A stretch of DNA of 44,584 nt. Origin: a virus. The stretch covers positions 1 to 44,584 of IMG/VR virus record IMGVR_UViG_3300028024_000183; one strand, 5' to 3'. The position numbers were made by a program, and so were the translations under genes. Positions 24,889 through 31,061 of this stretch are shown one piece after another; positions within the stretch are counted from its first letter, which is position 1; each line of letters starts with the position of its first letter. Under the pieces are notes generated by a model, which saw only the letters and a list, made by a program, of their open reading frames with translations, had not been told where the DNA came from and did no database searches.

Positions 24889-24894
24889 GCTGCG

Positions 24895-25278
24895 CTACTC
24901 GTATATGGCGAGAGGATCGGGGCCTGTCCCCTCTTCCAGGCTTCCAGGGATAGGCGCTTTTGCGAATGTCCCTATCTTTAGGCCCAGCGTGTACCTTGTA
25001 GGAGGGGACAGCTCTTCAACAACCGGATCAATCCCCTCAAACTTGGATGAATTGTCGCAGAATATGAAGTCGCCGTTCATGATGGCGTCCTCCAGAGACT
25101 TAAAGAGCAGCTTCTTAGCTTCCTGAATCGTTTCCTGACTGGGATTATAGCTGAACCCCACCCAGTTCCCGAACAGCTTCATCCCGTCCGCGCGCGGGGC
25201 TTTGGGCGTGAACGAGACCTTGTTGCCCTCCACATGCATGTCGTACCGCGAAAGCACGTCATTCTCCTTGGCGCTCAT
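24895..25278 (-). CDS. Hypothetical protein in the terminase block
   Basis: A 127-residue protein I do not recognise. It is soluble and mixed alpha/beta (VEGNKVSFTPKAPRADGMKL, IQEAKKLLFKSLEDAIMNGD, TRYTLGLKIGTF). Its start overlaps the 3' end of TerS by 20 bases, so the two are probably translationally coupled. The open frame extends to 25326 inside TerS, but the ATG at 25278 gives the more natural N-terminus. Confidence 0.65.
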   Translation of the reverse strand: MSAKENDVLSRYDMHVEGNKVSFTPKAPRADGMKLFGNWVGFSYNPSQETIQEAKKLLFKSLEDAIMNGDFIFCDNSSKFEGIDPVVEELSPPTRYTLGLKIGTFAKAPIPGSLEEGTGPDPLAIYE

Positions 25279-26206
25279 GTTCGCTTCCGTCTTGTAAGTC
25301 CTCCTTCTGCGGGTTGACCGCATCATCTATCAGCGCGACGTCTGGCAGTACCACGACGCCGGTGCTTTCGTCATCATCGCCCATGCCAACGTCCTTTTCC
25401 TTTGCGGCCACCGCGCGGGCCTCCAACTCCAGGCGCTTGTTGTCGTACTCCCTGCGGTGCTTGTCCATGGGATTGGCAGAAAAGAACCGCTCAAGGAATG
25501 CCATGCTCTTTTCTTGGTCGCGCAGGGAGATCGACGCGCCATCCCGTCCTACCTTGACGGCTGCAAGGAGCTGCGTATCCGCGCAGGCGCTCTCCAGGAA
25601 TCGCACGTCGTTAATCTCCTTCGTCACCGGCTCGCCGGTCTGCTTGTCCTTTAGAGGCCCGAATGCGCCCATTACCTCCACGGTCTTGCGTCCGAACTCG
25701 ACGTATGCCCCTAGGTCGGCAAAGGCAATGCGCATGTGCAGGTCCACCAGATCGTTCACCGTTGCAAGCGTCTCCTGGAAGCGGATTTCCCGCAGGCGTT
25801 GCACTTCGGTGCGTACGTGCGGGCGTTGCAGCATCAGCCTGCCGCTACTCATGGCCGTGGAGTATGCGCAGTCATAGGCACGGGCATAGGACTGCGCGGC
25901 ATTAAAGGTGGTCACATAGTACAGGCAAAACAGCTTTTCTTTCTCGGTAAGCTCGCACCCGGCCACGGCCTGCGCCAGCTTATGCGCCGTTTCAGACGAC
26001 ACTGGGCGCGCGTTGCGTTGCGTCGGAGGATGTGCGTTGCGCTTTCCCTTTGGGCGGGGCGTTGCAGGCACGGGAGGCTCGCCCCATTTATACCGCAACT
26101 TCCACGAGCGGACGGTAGCCGGGGAAACTCCCAAATCCTTTGCAATTTGCTGCATTGGCTTGCCTTGTTCGTAGCTCGCCCGTGCCTTGCCTGCCCTGTC
26201 GTCCAT
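25259..26206 (-). CDS. terS: Terminase small subunit
   Basis: A 315-residue DNA-recognition subunit. Residues 5-45 are a helix-turn-helix (YEQGKPMQQIAKDLGVSPA, VRSWKLRYKWGE). Residues 80-190 are a terminase_2-like domain (LTEKEKLFCLYYVTTFNAAQ, YARAYDCAYSTAMSSG). A coiled-coil and acidic C-terminus follow. It opens the late operon. The ATG has no good Shine-Dalgarno; the upstream leader instead carries the G-rich motif (26238) and the terminator of the nested module. Confidence 0.88.
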   Translation of the reverse strand: MDDRAGKARASYEQGKPMQQIAKDLGVSPATVRSWKLRYKWGEPPVPATPRPKGKRNAHPPTQRNARPVSSETAHKLAQAVAGCELTEKEKLFCLYYVTTFNAAQSYARAYDCAYSTAMSSGRLMLQRPHVRTEVQRLREIRFQETLATVNDLVDLHMRIAFADLGAYVEFGRKTVEVMGAFGPLKDKQTGEPVTKEINDVRFLESACADTQLLAAVKVGRDGASISLRDQEKSMAFLERFFSANPMDKHRREYDNKRLELEARAVAAKEKDVGMGDDDESTGVVVLPDVALIDDAVNPQKEDLQDGSEHERQGE

Positions 26207-26237
26207 GCCAAAAGGATAGCGCGTTGCGTTGCAACAC

Positions 26238-26250
26238 GCCCCCCAGTTCT
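26238..26250 (-). promoter_or_regulatory. G-rich 13-bp motif, copy 3 of 3
   Basis: AGAACTGGGGGGC on the minus strand, between the terminator of the mini-CRISPR transcript and the TerS start. It lies at the head of the late operon. It is the third exact copy of the motif at 6247 and 20704. Confidence 0.5.
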
Positions 26251-26257
26251 GCGCGCA

Positions 26258-26297
26258 ACAAAAAAGAGCTCCGTTGCCAATGTGGCAAAGAGCTCTT
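26258..26297 (-). terminator. Rho-independent terminator of the mini-CRISPR transcript
   Basis: On the minus strand AAGAGCTC pairs with GAGCTCTT (arms 26290-26297 and 26264-26271), with an inner stem TTGCCA/TGGCAA and a three-base loop, followed by a run of six T. It lies 44 bases downstream of the last spacer-like segment. Confidence 0.88.
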
Positions 26298-26340
26298 AAG
26301 CCAAAGGACCATTTCTCGTAAAACCTTAAGGAGCCGGGGT

Positions 26341-26531
26341 AATGACTTGCGGGGAACGTCTAGGGACTTATAATTTCAATCCGCGCCCCTACGTGGGGGC
26401 GACCCTGCTCTGCGTCATCTATGGGTAAAGAGGATATTTCAATCTACGCTCCTGTGCGAGGAGCGACTGGTAGCTTTACTTTTGGCCTTTTTGCGAATAA
26501 TTTCAATCCACGCTTACACGACACCTATATA
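26341..26531 (-). CRISPR. Orphan mini-CRISPR array, type I-C-like repeats
   Basis: Two full repeats lie at 26373-26403 (31 bp) and 26436-26467 (32 bp), with a truncated one at about 26500-26522. In crRNA orientation (minus strand) each ends in GATTGAAAT, as in type I-C repeats (GTCGC...ATTGAAAx). Spacers at 26404-26435 and 26468-26499 are each exactly 32 bp. A third 32-bp spacer-like segment is 26341-26372, after which a very degenerate repeat (26311-26340, ending GAAAT) may follow. The full repeats form 7-bp hairpins whose stems differ by compensating changes (CGCCCCT/GGGGGCG versus CGCTCCT/AGGAGCG), so the structure has been kept. No cas gene is in the window. I saw no spacer match elsewhere in the window by eye. 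Confidence 0.82.
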
Positions 26532-26556
26532 ATACCAGATTACGGCGGCTTGTCAA
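26529..26556 (-). promoter_or_regulatory. Promoter driving the mini-CRISPR array
   Basis: TTGACA (26556-26551) and TATTAT (26534-26529) with a 16-base spacer (17 if ATTATA is used), on the minus strand. The -35 lies within the last codons of the small regulator gene. Transcription would start near 26522, at the first bases of the truncated repeat, so the transcript would need no separate leader. Confidence 0.72.
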
Positions 26557-26761
26557 TAGGTTGATCCGGTAAATATTCCATAATGTCTCCGGGTTGCACG
26601 CCCAGCCAGGCGCATAGGCGGTCTATGCTGTCCGTACTGACGCCTTGGCCTTTGTTGATCCGGGTCATAGTAGGTCGCCCCAAGCCCGCGCACGTCACCA
26701 TATCCATCCTTTTTAGGCCGCGGCGCTCAAGCAGATCAAACAGCTTATAGTATCTAATCAT
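26540..26761 (-). CDS. Small Xre/Cro-type regulator of the nested module
   Basis: A 73-residue Cro/CI-type helix-turn-helix protein (YozG/HTH_26 style): FDLLERRGLKRMDMVTCAGL, the recognition helix around RPTMTRINKGQG, and SIDRLCAWLGVQPGDIMEYL. GGGAGG precedes the ATG. It is transcribed leftward from its own promoter (26785-26813), whose spacer contains a 13-bp operator repeated in the divergent promoter. I infer that it autoregulates and controls the recombinase side. The mini-CRISPR array follows directly on the same strand. Confidence 0.85.
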   Translation of the reverse strand: MIRYYKLFDLLERRGLKRMDMVTCAGLGRPTMTRINKGQGVSTDSIDRLCAWLGVQPGDIMEYLPDQPIDKPP

Positions 26762-26784
26762 ACGCGCTTACCTCCCGCAAATCC

Positions 26785-26813
26785 ATTATATAATATACTT
26801 AGTACAAAATCAA
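26785..26813 (-). promoter_or_regulatory. Leftward promoter of the regulator gene
   Basis: TTGATT (26813-26808) and a perfect TATAAT (26790-26785) with a 17-base spacer. The spacer contains the operator GTACTAAGTATAT, so a bound regulator would cover the promoter. Confidence 0.8.
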
Positions 26814-26882
26814 CACGAAAAAAACTATGAAATAATAAAAAATTGCTATTGACACTGGTACATCATATGATATACTTAGTAC
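26793..26882. promoter_or_regulatory. Twin 13-bp operators in divergent promoters
   Basis: ATATACTTAGTAC occurs identically at 26793-26805 and 26870-26882. Its core TACT-T-AGTA is a perfect 4+1+4 palindrome. The first copy is in the -35/-10 spacer of the leftward promoter; the second overlaps the -10 of the rightward one. Their starts are 77 bp apart, close to seven or eight helical turns. They are the likely binding sites of the 73-residue regulator. Confidence 0.72.
26849..26876 (+). promoter_or_regulatory. Rightward promoter of the nested module
   Basis: TTGACA (26849-26854) and TATACT (26871-26876) with a 16-base spacer, overlapped by the second operator. It would drive the two unknown genes and the internal recombinase. 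Confidence 0.72.
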
Positions 26883-26969
26883 GTAAAAAGTGATAAAACG
26901 GTAAGCAAAAGCAGAACAAAGCCCTCCCGGGCGGGCGAAAGACCGGGAGAAAAGAAAGGAGAACAAAAA

Positions 26970-27416
26970 ATGTTAAAGCACACAGAGTATATCGAGGTAG
27001 CCATACTGGACGCACCGCCCACAACCTCATCCCCGCACGCGCTAAGCGATCTGTCCAAGCGCCGCTTTGTCGCCCGCATCGTAGATGACCTGTCCGGAAA
27101 GCGCGCCCCGAGACCGGCCGAATACACCGAGTACAAAACATGGGACCCGGGCGAGCGCTACTACACAATCCGCTTTGACTTGCCGGACGACCAGTTTTAC
27201 ATCAACCCCAAGTATCACCATATCGCCCTGCGGGGTTGCACAAAGACGACGGACAACATGGATATGGTAGTGATCCTGTGTGACCGCGAGGCAGTCGCCG
27301 AGACCGCCCATGGGGCCGCATACGCGGCTGCATACGGCAAGTTTGTGGTATGCATGCCGGACGATACGCTGGTGCCCATCGTGCCGTCCGAGGTTATACC
27401 GGGCGTTAAGTGGTAA
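26970..27416 (+). CDS. Hypothetical protein of the nested module (first gene)
   Basis: A 148-residue protein I do not recognise. AAAGGAG precedes the ATG. It is mixed alpha/beta with many aromatic residues (YTEYKTWDPGERYYTIRFDL, QFYINPKYHHIALRGC) and an Ala-rich helix (AETAHGAAYAAAYGKFVV). It is the first gene behind the rightward promoter. Being controlled with a regulator and recombinase, it may act in recombination directionality or in defence, but this is only context. Confidence 0.7.
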   Translation: MLKHTEYIEVAILDAPPTTSSPHALSDLSKRRFVARIVDDLSGKRAPRPAEYTEYKTWDPGERYYTIRFDLPDDQFYINPKYHHIALRGCTKTTDNMDMVVILCDREAVAETAHGAAYAAAYGKFVVCMPDDTLVPIVPSEVIPGVKW

Positions 27417-27472
27417 GACACAACAATCAGCCGCCCCCCGCCCGGCTAAAGGTGGGGAGAAAGGAAAAGGCC

Positions 27473-27787
27473 ATGAAGTACGAAGATATCAAAAGGACAG
27501 GCGAAAAAATCCACGAGTATGATGTGTACGGCGCGGGACCGTATCAGGATGCATACGCGGGAAGCGTCGAAACCTGGCTGATGCCGGACGGCAGTGTCTA
27601 CACACACGTACACCACGAAAACCACTTGGCGTATACGGGCGAGACGACCACCTACTACCGCGGCACCACCACAAGGCCCGACGATCTGCGCAAGCGGTTA
27701 GCCGCCTGCAACGCCAACGGCGCCGGGTACGATCCCGATACCGGGGCCGACGTGGACGAAATCATCCAGGCGCTTGTACAAAGGTAG
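27473..27787 (+). CDS. Hypothetical protein of the nested module (second gene)
   Basis: A 104-residue protein starting at an ATG behind GGGGAGAAAGGAAAAGG; the longer open frame to 27410 has no such site. It is rich in Tyr, His and Thr (EYDVYGAGPYQDAYAGSVET, VYTHVHHENHLAYTGETTTY). It ends with an acidic helix (DTGADVDEIIQALVQR). Unknown family. A strong hairpin separates it from the recombinase gene. Confidence 0.7.
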   Translation: MKYEDIKRTGEKIHEYDVYGAGPYQDAYAGSVETWLMPDGSVYTHVHHENHLAYTGETTTYYRGTTTRPDDLRKRLAACNANGAGYDPDTGADVDEIIQALVQR

Positions 27788-27834
27788 GCCCCGCGCACCA
27801 GCCAAAGCACAACGGGACCCACCGCGCCCACCGC

Positions 27835-27870
27835 AGAGGGTGGTATCGATAGTATACCACCCTCTTTCAT
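27835..27870 (+). terminator. Strong hairpin before the internal recombinase
   Basis: AGAGGGTGGTAT (27835-27846) pairs perfectly with ATACCACCCTCT (27854-27865) over a seven-base loop, followed by TTCATTCT. It may partly terminate or attenuate transcription and keep recombinase expression low. Confidence 0.65.
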
Positions 27871-27888
27871 TCTAAGGAAGGGGAAAAC

Positions 27889-28794
27889 ATGTTTTATAAG
27901 GACTTGCTGGCCGAATGGTGGCGGGGATACCGCATCACCCTGGCCCCGATCACGCAGCACAAGAAGGAAGAAGAAATGCGCGTACACATTCTGCCAGCCC
28001 TTGGCGGCAAGGATGTGGCGCAGATCACCTCGGGGGACCTCCAAGACTTTATCGCGCTACTGTTCGGTAAGGACTATCGAGGGGGCGGACTGTCGCCATC
28101 TATGGCGCAGAATCTCTTTAAGATCATCCGGCCGACGCTATCTTACGCGGCCAAACACGGCTACATACCCAGCAGCCCTATGGACGACGTGCGCCTGCCG
28201 CCGATATCCTACCGCGAGGTACGGGTCTTTACAGCTGCTGAGGTCAAGCTGCTGATCGCCGCCGCGCGACCGGCGTGGCTGGCCGATATGATCCTGCTTG
28301 CTTACCGCACGGGGATGCGCCGCGGGGAGGTCTATGGTCTCAAGTGGGCAGACCTCGACTTTGATGGCGCCACGCTTATGGTGCGGCGTATGGTCGGTGC
28401 GTACGAACCCAGGCAGCGCTACGTACACCCCCCGAAGACGCGTAAATCCGCCCGCGTGATCGCGCTGGACATGGCCACGGTGGAGATGCTGCGGCGACGC
28501 CAGCAAGCCGCTGCGGGCGAGTGGGTCTTTCCCGCGCCGGACGGTGGCCCGCGGTCGCCCTGGTACATGACCAAGTACATGGCCGGAGCGTGCAAGGCCG
28601 CCGGGATACCGCACAGGTCGTTCCACATCTTACGTCATACGCACGCAACATTGCTGCTGGCGGCTGGTGTCAATCCGCGGATTGTGCAGGAGCGCCTCGG
28701 GCACAGCAACCTATCTATGACGCTGGGTACATACTATCATTACCTGCCATCTATGCAGGCGGCGGCGGTGGAGGTGCTTGACAGGCTGGCATAG
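27889..28794 (+). CDS. Internal tyrosine recombinase (second integrase)
   Basis: A 301-residue phage integrase-type recombinase. An N-terminal SAM-like DNA-binding domain (1-105) is followed by the catalytic domain with all expected residues: Arg144 (TGMRRGE), Lys183 (PKTRKSAR), His246 and Arg249 (FHILRHTH), His272 (LGHSN) and nucleophile Tyr283 (TYYHYLP). AAGGAAGGGG precedes the ATG. It lies inside the prophage, far from either end, in an independently regulated plus-strand module, so it may serve a nested element or an alternative recombination event. No flanking direct repeat was found by eye. Confidence 0.92.
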   Translation: MFYKDLLAEWWRGYRITLAPITQHKKEEEMRVHILPALGGKDVAQITSGDLQDFIALLFGKDYRGGGLSPSMAQNLFKIIRPTLSYAAKHGYIPSSPMDDVRLPPISYREVRVFTAAEVKLLIAAARPAWLADMILLAYRTGMRRGEVYGLKWADLDFDGATLMVRRMVGAYEPRQRYVHPPKTRKSARVIALDMATVEMLRRRQQAAAGEWVFPAPDGGPRSPWYMTKYMAGACKAAGIPHRSFHILRHTHATLLLAAGVNPRIVQERLGHSNLSMTLGTYYHYLPSMQAAAVEVLDRLA

Positions 28795-28798
28795 CGAC

Positions 28799-28827
28799 AA
28801 CGGGCCCCGTCACTCGGGGCCCGTTTT
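28799..28827 (+). terminator. Terminator after the internal recombinase
   Basis: ACGGGCCCCG (28800-28809) pairs with CGGGGCCCGT (28815-28824) over TCACT, followed by TTT. On the minus strand the same hairpin overlaps the stop of the last early gene, so it may separate the convergent transcripts, though the minus-strand T tract is weak. Confidence 0.82.
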
Positions 28828-29052
28828 ATCACCTTGAAGATACAGCGTCGCGAGTTGCTTTGCCACTGGGCATACCCTCTCGCTGCCGTACTGAAAACAG
28901 GCTGCCTCCTGAAACCGCACTTTTACCTCGGTCGATGCGAACCGCGTCATTGTGACAGTCCCGTCGATCACGCCCTCGCAGGATATGCTTTTATCGGCCT
29001 CCCGTACATAGAACGGGCATACGGTCAATTTTTCTCCCTCATAATTCGGCAT
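28810..29052 (-). CDS. Small Cys-containing phage protein
   Basis: An 80-residue protein with C-P-F-Y near the start, I-S-C-E-G, A-A-C-F-Q-Y and V-C-P, spaced as for a metal-binding fold. The ATG at 29052 follows GGAGCGGGGTG; the longer frame to 29076 lacks a ribosome site. It is the last gene of the early operon. I recognise the C-P-F-Y...C-E-G pattern as common in phage hypothetical proteins; function unknown. Confidence 0.7.
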   Translation of the reverse strand: MPNYEGEKLTVCPFYVREADKSISCEGVIDGTVTMTRFASTEVKVRFQEAACFQYGSERVCPVAKQLATLYLQGDKTGPE

Positions 29053-29302
29053 CCAGACACCCCGCTCCCAGTCCATTTATACGCCCCGTGGTGCGCCTAT
29101 CTCTGCGGTAGGCTACTGCTCGTCCGATGTAGCTCCCGCCCGCGAGAGCGGGGTTGCAACTGCCCTCTCGCCGCTTAACGGTGTTCCGGTCGTACTTCTC
29201 CCGCGCGTAGCATTTCCCGCCGCAGCGCCGGCAGGTCTCGCACGCCCCATACCGGACGCCGATCGACGGCATATGCGTACACTTACGCTTTGCTTTCGGC
29301 AT
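29039..29302 (-). CDS. Small basic Cys-rich protein
   Basis: An 87-residue, strongly basic protein starting MPKAKRKCTHMPSIGVRYGA and continuing CETCRRCGGKCYAREKY, a possible zinc-binding CxxC/CxxxC cluster, then an Arg-rich tail. The longer open frame to 29533 overlaps another clear gene and is rejected. It overlaps the next gene by 14 bases and the upstream one by 20 bases. Unknown function; nucleic-acid binding is plausible. Confidence 0.6.
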   Translation of the reverse strand: MPKAKRKCTHMPSIGVRYGACETCRRCGGKCYAREKYDRNTVKRREGSCNPALAGGSYIGRAVAYRRDRRTTGRINGLGAGCLDAEL

Positions 29303-29582
29303 GTGCCTGTCCGCCCCCTTCCGCGTCCATGCGGGCGCCACAACTGGGGCAATAGCGGTGCTTTGGCTCCCGGTGATCCACAATGCCGCACGCGCTGCAA
29401 CGGTACAGACCGGGGATGCCGTCATCATTGATCCACCGCCCCCGTGCCACGGGCGCAACGTCGGCGGTGGGGGCACCCTTGACATATCCGACCGGCACTG
29501 CTTCAAACTCGCACGAATCGTCGTATGCACCATACACAGGGATTGTATGTTTCAACAGCTCATCCGCATCAATATACCGCAT
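29283..29582 (-). CDS. Zinc-ribbon phage protein (MRYIDADEL type)
   Basis: A 99-residue protein starting MRYIDADELL, with PTADVAPVARGRWI in the middle and a four-Cys zinc ribbon, YRCSACG and YCPSCGARM, in the C-terminal half. This layout is very common in Firmicutes phages and is usually left hypothetical. AAAGGAG precedes the ATG, one base before the DUF551 stop. Confidence 0.8.
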   Translation of the reverse strand: MRYIDADELLKHTIPVYGAYDDSCEFEAVPVGYVKGAPTADVAPVARGRWINDDGIPGLYRCSACGIVDHREPKHRYCPSCGARMDAEGGGQAHAESKA

Positions 29583-29583
29583 A

Positions 29584-29955
29584 TCATTCTCCTTTCTGTT
29601 CCGGTGCGGCGGGAAGTGGCATCCAGTGGGTGACGTTTGCATAATTCCCGTACTGGTCTTTCCATCCCGCCTGATTTGGCCCGCAATATCCATAATACCC
29701 AAAGTGTATCTTACGTCCCGGCGTTTTTGTGCTCTTATATATCAGCACCCGCACATGGGGTTCTGGCAACCCCTCCCCGACGGGTATCCACCGCCCCGCC
29801 TCCCGCAGCGCATCAAGCTCCTTGGCCTGCTGCTCGATCAGGCCGGCGGCGTCACGCCCAATGTCCTCGGTATGCCACTTGTAGGCGCCGTCATATCCAT
29901 AAGCCATGTCCGGCTTATCCATCCGCCGCAGCGCCTTTACGATTTCAGTTGCCAT
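29584..29955 (-). CDS. DUF551 family protein
   Basis: A 123-residue protein. After a helical N-terminus (IVKALRRMDKPD, DAAGLIEQQAKELDAL) it carries the DUF551 motif: RWIPVGEGLPEPHVRVLIY and THWMPLPAAPE. DUF551 proteins are common small phage proteins of unknown role. GGAGG precedes the ATG, and it overlaps the upstream small gene by 11 bases. Confidence 0.85.
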   Translation of the reverse strand: MATEIVKALRRMDKPDMAYGYDGAYKWHTEDIGRDAAGLIEQQAKELDALREAGRWIPVGEGLPEPHVRVLIYKSTKTPGRKIHFGYYGYCGPNQAGWKDQYGNYANVTHWMPLPAAPEQKGE

Positions 29956-30103
29956 CAGTGGCCTCCTTTGGTACTATTTTTTCGCCATTCCAGCAATAGG
30001 TTCCAACGCCTTTCTCGGTTGGATAGAATCCGTTTTTAGGATCGCCACCTACCGGCCAGTAGTCATAATCTTCCGGGTGCCCCGGCGTCCACTCAATTGC
30101 CAT
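29945..30103 (-). CDS. Small hypothetical protein
   Basis: A 52-residue frame starting MAIEWTPGHPEDYDYWPVGG, with GVGTYCWNGEKIVP near the end. GGGGAGG precedes the ATG at nine bases, and it overlaps both neighbours by 9-11 bases in the compact early operon, which supports it being real. Unknown function. Confidence 0.65.
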   Translation of the reverse strand: MAIEWTPGHPEDYDYWPVGGDPKNGFYPTEKGVGTYCWNGEKIVPKEATDGN

Positions 30104-30350
30104 CCCGTTTGCCCTCCCCGGCCTGCGTGGCCTTGCTGTCCGGCAAAATGACCTCGATCAGCAGGCCGCCATCAACGACGATAAACATGTTGACCTCGGC
30201 GCGTAAAACGTCTGATGCAAAAATATCTGTAGATGCGTGCCACGGCCATGTACGATGCCATAGCTCCTTGCCTGTATACGCCTCCTTGATAGTCAGCATC
30301 GTCCCATATTTGAGGCGCGAAATTACCTGCCCGAATGAGATTGAGTTCAT
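30093..30350 (-). CDS. Hypothetical early phage protein
   Basis: An 85-residue protein (MNSISFGQVISRLKYGTMLT, LWHRTWPWHASTDIFASDVL, MFIVVDGGLLIEVILPD). The ATG at 30350 follows AAAGGAGAGAAGG. It overlaps the stop of the upstream Cys-rich frame by ATGA, which shows that frame is translated. No family recognised. Confidence 0.7.
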   Translation of the reverse strand: MNSISFGQVISRLKYGTMLTIKEAYTGKELWHRTWPWHASTDIFASDVLRAEVNMFIVVDGGLLIEVILPDSKATQAGEGKRDGN

Positions 30351-30496
30351 ACCTTCTCTCCTTTCCCGGCCTCCTGCGAGCCGCAATACTCAAATAGCGC
30401 CTCGTCCCGGTCGTCTGCGGTTCGCACACTACATAAATCGCACGGCCCCTCATGGCCGCAATACTCGCAGGGATCGCCGCCCGTTGCGGGTATCCG
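30347..30496 (-). other. Cys-rich open frame, probable frameshifted 3' part of the upstream gene
   Basis: A frame without a usable start codon encodes GDPCEYCGHEGPCDLCSV, then an acidic stretch and FEYCGSQ, and ends in TGA overlapping the next gene's ATG. The gene at 30450 runs in another frame over the same place and ends abruptly after its coiled coil. One base change near 30470-30495 would join them into one protein with a C-terminal zinc cluster. It may be a mutation, a sequencing error or programmed frameshifting. Confidence 0.5.
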
Positions 30497-30866
30497 TCAG
30501 CTCGCCGTCCAGCGTCGCCCGCTCCCTGCGCTGGGAGGCCGCGAGCTGGGCGCGTATCTCCTCCAGGTCCTCTACGATCGACCCGGTTTCCTGCTGGGCA
30601 AGGAAAGCGTTCTGCTTCCACCGATCAATCTCTGCCTGCGCCTCGCCCAGCTTTTCGAGCAGCTTTGCGCATTGCGTCTGCTCGAAATCGTTCAGGCGGT
30701 CGTATTCCGCAAGTAAATACCTGATAACCGCAAGCATGCCATCTTTGGTAACGCCGTTATGGGTGGGCATTTCCCAAACGTCCCGTATGGCCTCCGCCTT
30801 TTCTGTGGGCGCGTATTTGTCGCTGTTGATTTGCGCAAATATCGCGCAGGCTTTACCGATGTTCAT
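30450..30866 (-). CDS. Coiled-coil early protein, probably frameshifted at its end
   Basis: A 138-residue protein starting MNIGKACAIFAQINSDKYAP with TKDGMLAVIRYLLAEYDRLN, and a long coiled coil (LLEKLGEAQAEIDRWKQNAF, EDLEEIRAQLAASQRRERAT). AAAGGAGG precedes the ATG. The last few residues (RRSLRVLRP) look like out-of-frame translation: the neighbouring frame continues with a Cys cluster and couples to the next gene. Unknown function. Confidence 0.65.
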   Translation of the reverse strand: MNIGKACAIFAQINSDKYAPTEKAEAIRDVWEMPTHNGVTKDGMLAVIRYLLAEYDRLNDFEQTQCAKLLEKLGEAQAEIDRWKQNAFLAQQETGSIVEDLEEIRAQLAASQRRERATLDGELTDTRNGRRSLRVLRP

Positions 30867-31059
30867 GAGGGGCCTCCTTTCCAAATGGGCCTATTGCGTC
30901 CCTATCTCTGATTGCTGCAGTTGGTAAGAGCGCGCCCGTACTGGGTTGGATTGGACAGTTCGGATTGTCGCAGTAAAATTCCATTTGTGGGCATTTAAGG
31001 CGGATGGTGTGCTCAACCTTCCACTTCTCCCCACAATACGGGCAATGTGTTTCGCTCAT
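30853..31059 (-). CDS. Small zinc-ribbon protein
   Basis: A 68-residue protein, MSETHCPYCGEKWKVEHTI followed by CPQMEFYCDNPNCP. It forms a CPYC/CxxxxC cluster consistent with a zinc ribbon. GGAGGAGG precedes the ATG. It overlaps the next gene by 14 bases. Unknown role. Confidence 0.75.
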   Translation of the reverse strand: MSETHCPYCGEKWKVEHTIRLKCPQMEFYCDNPNCPIQPSTGALLPTAAIRDRDAIGPFGKEAPHEHR

Positions 31060-31061
31060 CG

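Noticed and set aside
29039-29533. 164-codon minus-strand frame as one gene
   Set aside because: Its first 77 codons lie over the better-supported MRYIDADEL zinc-ribbon gene; only the part from 29302 is kept.
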